This document shows positions 6,896 to 9,663 of a stretch of 9,663 nucleotides of DNA, piece after piece. The position numbers were made by a program, and so were the translations under genes. Below the pieces are notes generated by a model. That model was given only the letters and a program-made list of their open reading frames with translations, did no database searches and was not told where the DNA came from. Every line of letters starts with the position of its first letter. The stretch's first letter is position 1. The stretch is from VGCC01 sp044375955 (lineage in GTDB: Bacteria > Actinomycetota > Actinomycetes > S36-B12), in contig JBILLS010000053.1 in the NCBI GenBank assembly GCA_044375955.1, positions 1 through 9,663 of the forward strand, in the 5' to 3' direction.

Positions 6896-6908
6896 GGAAG
6901 GAAGGGAG
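6896..6908 (+). promoter_or_regulatory. Ribosome-binding site of mpa
   Basis: A run of purines, GGAAGGAAGGGAG, ends four bases before the ATG at 6913. It is the strongest Shine-Dalgarno match in the window and fixes the mpa start, suggesting efficient translation of the ATPase whether or not trmI is translated. Confidence 0.7.
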
Positions 6909-6912
6909 CACC

Positions 6913-8568
6913 ATGGGCGCAGACACTCCTGCAGGCCGGATTCACGAGCTTGAGACGACCCTCGCGCATGTGCGCGGGGAACTCGCCGCGCAGCGCGATC
7001 ACAACGCACGGCTGATCTCCACATTGCGCGAGGCCCGGGAGCAGATCGTCACCCTGAAACAGGAGCTCGACCGGCTCGCCCAGCCCCCGAACGGCTACGC
7101 CACCTTCATCGGTCGTCACGACGACAACACGATCGACATCAGCCTCGCCGGTCGCAAGATGCGTGTGACCGCATCACCGACGATCGATACCGAGTCCCTG
7201 AGCCCCGGCCAGGAGTTGGTCGTCAACGAGGCGATGAATGTGGTGGACGTCCGTGAGTTCGAGTCCGTGGGCGAGATCGTGACGCTGAAGGAGCGGCTTA
7301 GCGATGGCAGGGCCCTGGTGGTGGGACACACGGATGACGAGCGAGTCGTGCGTCTCGCAGGGAGCCTCAACGGGGTTCAACTTCGGGCAGGTGACGCGCT
7401 CCTCTGTGACATTCGAAGCAATTACGCGATCGAGCGCGTCCCGAAAGCCGAGGTCGAGGAACTGATTCTCGAGGAAGTTCCCAACATCCAGTACGAGGAC
7501 ATCGGCGGTCTACGCGAACAGATCGAGGCGATCCGTGACGCCGTGGAGCTTCCCTTCCTGCATGCCGAGCTATTTGCCGAGCATCAACTCAAGGCCCCGA
7601 AGGGGATCCTTCTCTACGGACCTCCTGGCTGCGGCAAGACTCTGATCGCCAAAGCGGTGGCCAACTCGCTCGCTCGCAAGGTTGCCGAGAGAACCGGTCG
7701 GGAGGAGACCCGGTCGTTCTTCCTCAACATCAAGGGCCCGGAGCTTCTCAATAAGTACGTCGGGGAGACCGAGAGGCACATCCGCCTGGTCTTCCAGCGG
7801 GCGCGCGAGAAGGCTTCCGAGGGTCTCCCGGTGATTGTGTTCTTCGACGAGATGGACTCGCTGTTCCGGACTCGAGGGACCGGTGTGAGCAGCGACGTCG
7901 AGAACACGATCGTGCCGCAGCTGCTGAGCGAGATCGACGGGGTCGAGACACTCGAGAACGTCATCGTCATCGGGGCCTCGAATCGTGAGGACATGATCGA
8001 TCCCGCGATCCTTCGACCCGGTCGCCTCGACGTCAAGATCAAGATCCAGCGCCCGGACGCCGAGGGCGCACGCGAGATTCTGTCCAAGTACCTCACTCCG
8101 GACATTCCCCTCCATCACGATGACATTCGCGAGAATGACGAGGACCGCGCCGCTACGTGCGCGAACATGATTCAACGCGCGGTCGAGCAGATGTACTCGG
8201 AGAGTGAGGACAACAGATTCCTCGAGGTGACCTACGCCAATGGGGACAAGGAGGTCCTGTATTTCAAGGACTTCAATTCCGGGGCCATGTTGGAGAACAT
8301 CGTCGCCCGCGCCAAGAAGAGCGCAATCAAGGCCTTCCTTGACACGGGCGAAAAGGGAATTCGCGTCCAGCACCTCTTGGAGGCATGCATCGACGAGTTC
8401 CGGGAGAACGAGGATCTGCCCAACACCACAAATCCGGATGACTGGGCGCGCATCTCGGGGAAGAAGGGTGAGAGGATCGTCTTCATCCGGACCCTGATCC
8501 AGGGCAAGAAGGGCGCGGAGGCGGGTCGCTCCATCGATACCGTGTCGCACACCGGCCAGTACCTGTGA
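6913..8568 (+). CDS. mpa: Proteasome-associated AAA+ ATPase Mpa/ARC
   Basis: Mpa (ARC) is the hexameric ring ATPase that binds Pup-tagged proteins, unfolds them and threads them into the 20S proteasome. The 551 residues show the family layout: an N-terminal coiled coil (about 8-56) that binds Pup; two OB-fold regions (about 60-185); and an AAA+ module with Walker A GPPGCGKT (236-243), Walker B FFDEMD (310-315), the sensor region SNRED (356-360) and RPGRLD (368-373) with the arginine fingers. A C-terminal region follows (EVTYANGDKEVLYFKDFNSG), then NTTNPDDWARISGKKGERIV and a final GQYL. GQYL is the tail that docks in the proteasome alpha-ring pockets. It is shorter than M. tuberculosis Mpa (609), mainly through a shorter N-terminus and a missing insertion in the second OB fold near 150-155. 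The ATG has an excellent ribosome-binding site. dop follows after 22 bases. Confidence 0.98.
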   Translation: MGADTPAGRIHELETTLAHVRGELAAQRDHNARLISTLREAREQIVTLKQELDRLAQPPNGYATFIGRHDDNTIDISLAGRKMRVTASPTIDTESLSPGQELVVNEAMNVVDVREFESVGEIVTLKERLSDGRALVVGHTDDERVVRLAGSLNGVQLRAGDALLCDIRSNYAIERVPKAEVEELILEEVPNIQYEDIGGLREQIEAIRDAVELPFLHAELFAEHQLKAPKGILLYGPPGCGKTLIAKAVANSLARKVAERTGREETRSFFLNIKGPELLNKYVGETERHIRLVFQRAREKASEGLPVIVFFDEMDSLFRTRGTGVSSDVENTIVPQLLSEIDGVETLENVIVIGASNREDMIDPAILRPGRLDVKIKIQRPDAEGAREILSKYLTPDIPLHHDDIRENDEDRAATCANMIQRAVEQMYSESEDNRFLEVTYANGDKEVLYFKDFNSGAMLENIVARAKKSAIKAFLDTGEKGIRVQHLLEACIDEFRENEDLPNTTNPDDWARISGKKGERIVFIRTLIQGKKGAEAGRSIDTVSHTGQYL

Positions 8569-8578
8569 CCATTGCGCC

Positions 8579-8584
8579 AGGGGG
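8579..8584 (+). promoter_or_regulatory. Ribosome-binding site of dop
   Basis: AGGGGG lies six bases before the ATG at 8591 in the 22-base gap after mpa. It supports this start over the internal ATG at 8609 and indicates independent translation initiation inside the operon. Confidence 0.6.
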
Positions 8585-8590
8585 CGTGGG

Positions 8591-9663
8591 ATGAGCGTCC
8601 ATCGGATCATGGGGATCGAGACCGAGTACGGGATCTCGGTTGCCGGCCAACCCTCGATGAACGCGATGGTTGCGTCGAGTCACATCGTGAACTCCTATGC
8701 CTCCCTCGTAGGAGCGGTAGGTGCGACGCGACCCCGCTGGGACTACGAACTCGAAGCCCCCCTGCGGGATGCACGGGGGTTCGATGTCTCACGGGCAGAT
8801 GCCGATCCGAGCCAGCTGACTGACGAAGATCTTGGCCTCGCCAATGTCATCCTGACCAACGGTGCACGCCTGTATGTGGACCATGCGCATCCTGAGTACT
8901 CCAGCCCCGAGGTCACCAATCCCCGGGATGCTCTGATCTGGGATCGTGCCGGCGCGGTGATCATGCACCGAGCAGCCCAGCTTGCCCGGGCCGCAACCGG
9001 GATGCAGTTCCTTCTCTACAAGAACAACACCGACAACAAGGGTGTTTCCTATGGTTGCCATGAGAACTACCTCATGCGTCGGGAAACCCCCTTCAACTCG
9101 ATTGCGACCGCACTGATCCCGTTCTTCATCACCCGCCAGGTGTTCACGGGCGCCGGGCGTCTGGGGCGAGGTCAGGACGGTTCGGGAGTCGGGTTCCAAC
9201 TTAGCCAGCGAGCCGACTTCTTTGAAGTGGAGGTCGGCCTGGAGACGACACTCAAGCGACCGATCATCAACACTCGAGATGAACCGCACGCGGACCCTGA
9301 GCGGTATCGACGTCTGCACGTGATCGTCGGCGATGCCAACTTGAGCGACACCGCTACCTATCTGAAGATGGGAAGCACGGCGATCGTCCTGTCGATGATC
9401 GAGGCGAATGTCCCGGAGATCCTCGACCTCATGCCGGCCAAGCCCGTCCTCGAGATGCATGCCGTCTCGCATGACTACGACCTCCGCCATCGACTGACGC
9501 TCGAGCGCGGCCGATCATTCACGGCACTCGAGATGCAACAGGCCTTCCTTGAGGCCGCCTGGCGCCACTGCGAGGGTCCACTCGGAATCGACAACCAGAC
9601 GAAGGACGTGCTCGTGCTCTGGGAGCGCACCTTGAGCCAACTGGCCGGGGACCGTTCTGCCGC
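8591..9663 (+). CDS. dop: Pup deamidase/depupylase Dop (3' end outside window)
   Basis: Dop converts the C-terminal Gln of Pup to Glu, making it ready for ligation by PafA, and also removes Pup from substrates. It is a glutamine-synthetase-like enzyme with bound ATP. The first 357 residues are present, with no stop before the right edge; the family is about 500 residues. Visible motifs are GIETEYGI (8-15, metal/ATP-binding glutamates), NGARLYVDHAHPEY (90-103) whose D97 matches the catalytic aspartate, YKNNTDNKGVSYGCHENYL (143-161), LSQRADFF (204-211), PIINTRDEPHAD (224-235) and RRLHVIVGDANLSD (240-253). The stretch about 36-88, including RWDYELEAPLRDARGFD, is the Dop-specific insertion absent from PafA. 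Together with its place right after mpa, this identifies Dop rather than the ligase. pup, prcB and prcA are expected downstream but are not seen. Confidence 0.97.
   Translation, partial: MSVHRIMGIETEYGISVAGQPSMNAMVASSHIVNSYASLVGAVGATRPRWDYELEAPLRDARGFDVSRADADPSQLTDEDLGLANVILTNGARLYVDHAHPEYSSPEVTNPRDALIWDRAGAVIMHRAAQLARAATGMQFLLYKNNTDNKGVSYGCHENYLMRRETPFNSIATALIPFFITRQVFTGAGRLGRGQDGSGVGFQLSQRADFFEVEVGLETTLKRPIINTRDEPHADPERYRRLHVIVGDANLSDTATYLKMGSTAIVLSMIEANVPEILDLMPAKPVLEMHAVSHDYDLRHRLTLERGRSFTALEMQQAFLEAAWRHCEGPLGIDNQTKDVLVLWERTLSQLAGDRSA

Noticed and set aside
7570..8610. Long open frame (346 codons) on the minus strand opposite mpa
   Set aside because: It is fully antisense to an intact, highly conserved AAA+ gene, shows no recognisable domain, and is a typical result of high-GC codon use.
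8789..9490. Open frame of 233 codons on the minus strand opposite dop
   Set aside because: It lies wholly inside the conserved dop coding sequence and has no family features; dop explains the region.
8591..9663. Reading the last gene as pafA (Pup ligase) instead of dop
   Set aside because: The residue 36-88 insertion with RWDYELEAPLRDARGFD, the DHAHPEY motif and the place right after mpa are Dop traits; PafA has a shorter N-terminal region.

Overview
The window is chromosomal DNA from a high-GC bacterium, almost certainly an actinomycete (Actinomycetota). Mpa/ARC and Dop, the ATPase and deamidase of the Pup-proteasome system, are encoded side by side. They sit next to trmI, a RecB-like nuclease gene, metH and a PAC2-family gene. 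From memory, this set is similar to the Rv2125-Rv2112c neighbourhood of Mycobacterium tuberculosis. The exact lineage cannot be told from the sequence. GC is roughly 60-65% by eye, and GTG starts are used or likely in places.

Layout: (1) 2-604 (+), the 3' end of pgi, running in from the left. (2) 601-1446 (-), a PAC2-family protein convergent with pgi; the two TAG stops share one CTAG. (3) 1534-5043 (+), metH, B12-dependent methionine synthase, divergent from the PAC2 gene across a short gap. (4) 5030-5911 (-), a stand-alone RecB/Cas4-like PD-(D/E)XK nuclease with a four-cysteine Fe-S signature, overlapping the 3' end of metH by 14 bp. (5) 5944-6888 (+), trmI, tRNA m1A58 methyltransferase, divergent from the nuclease gene across 32 bp. 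(6) 6913-8568 (+), mpa/arc. (7) 8591 to the right edge (+), dop, cut off by the window. The window is almost wholly coding. No gap exceeds 90 bases, and I see no RNA genes, mobile elements, CRISPR arrays or clear terminators.

How the genes fit together: trmI, mpa and dop are co-directional with gaps of 24 and 22 bp and form a likely operon. In relatives this would continue into pup, prcB and prcA beyond the right edge. Dop prepares Pup (deamidation) and removes it from substrates. Mpa captures pupylated proteins on its N-terminal coiled coil, unfolds them and feeds them to the 20S proteasome through its C-terminal GQYL tail. The PAC2 protein belongs to a family that includes eukaryotic and archaeal proteasome-assembly factors, so its position near this locus is suggestive but proves nothing. 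metH and trmI are both tied to S-adenosylmethionine: one remakes methionine, the other uses the product. That link is loose.

I see no evidence of an undescribed multi-gene system. The points most worth following are the compressed divergent start region at 5912-5943, the uncharacterised Fe-S nuclease, and the PAC2 protein with its charged C-terminal tail.
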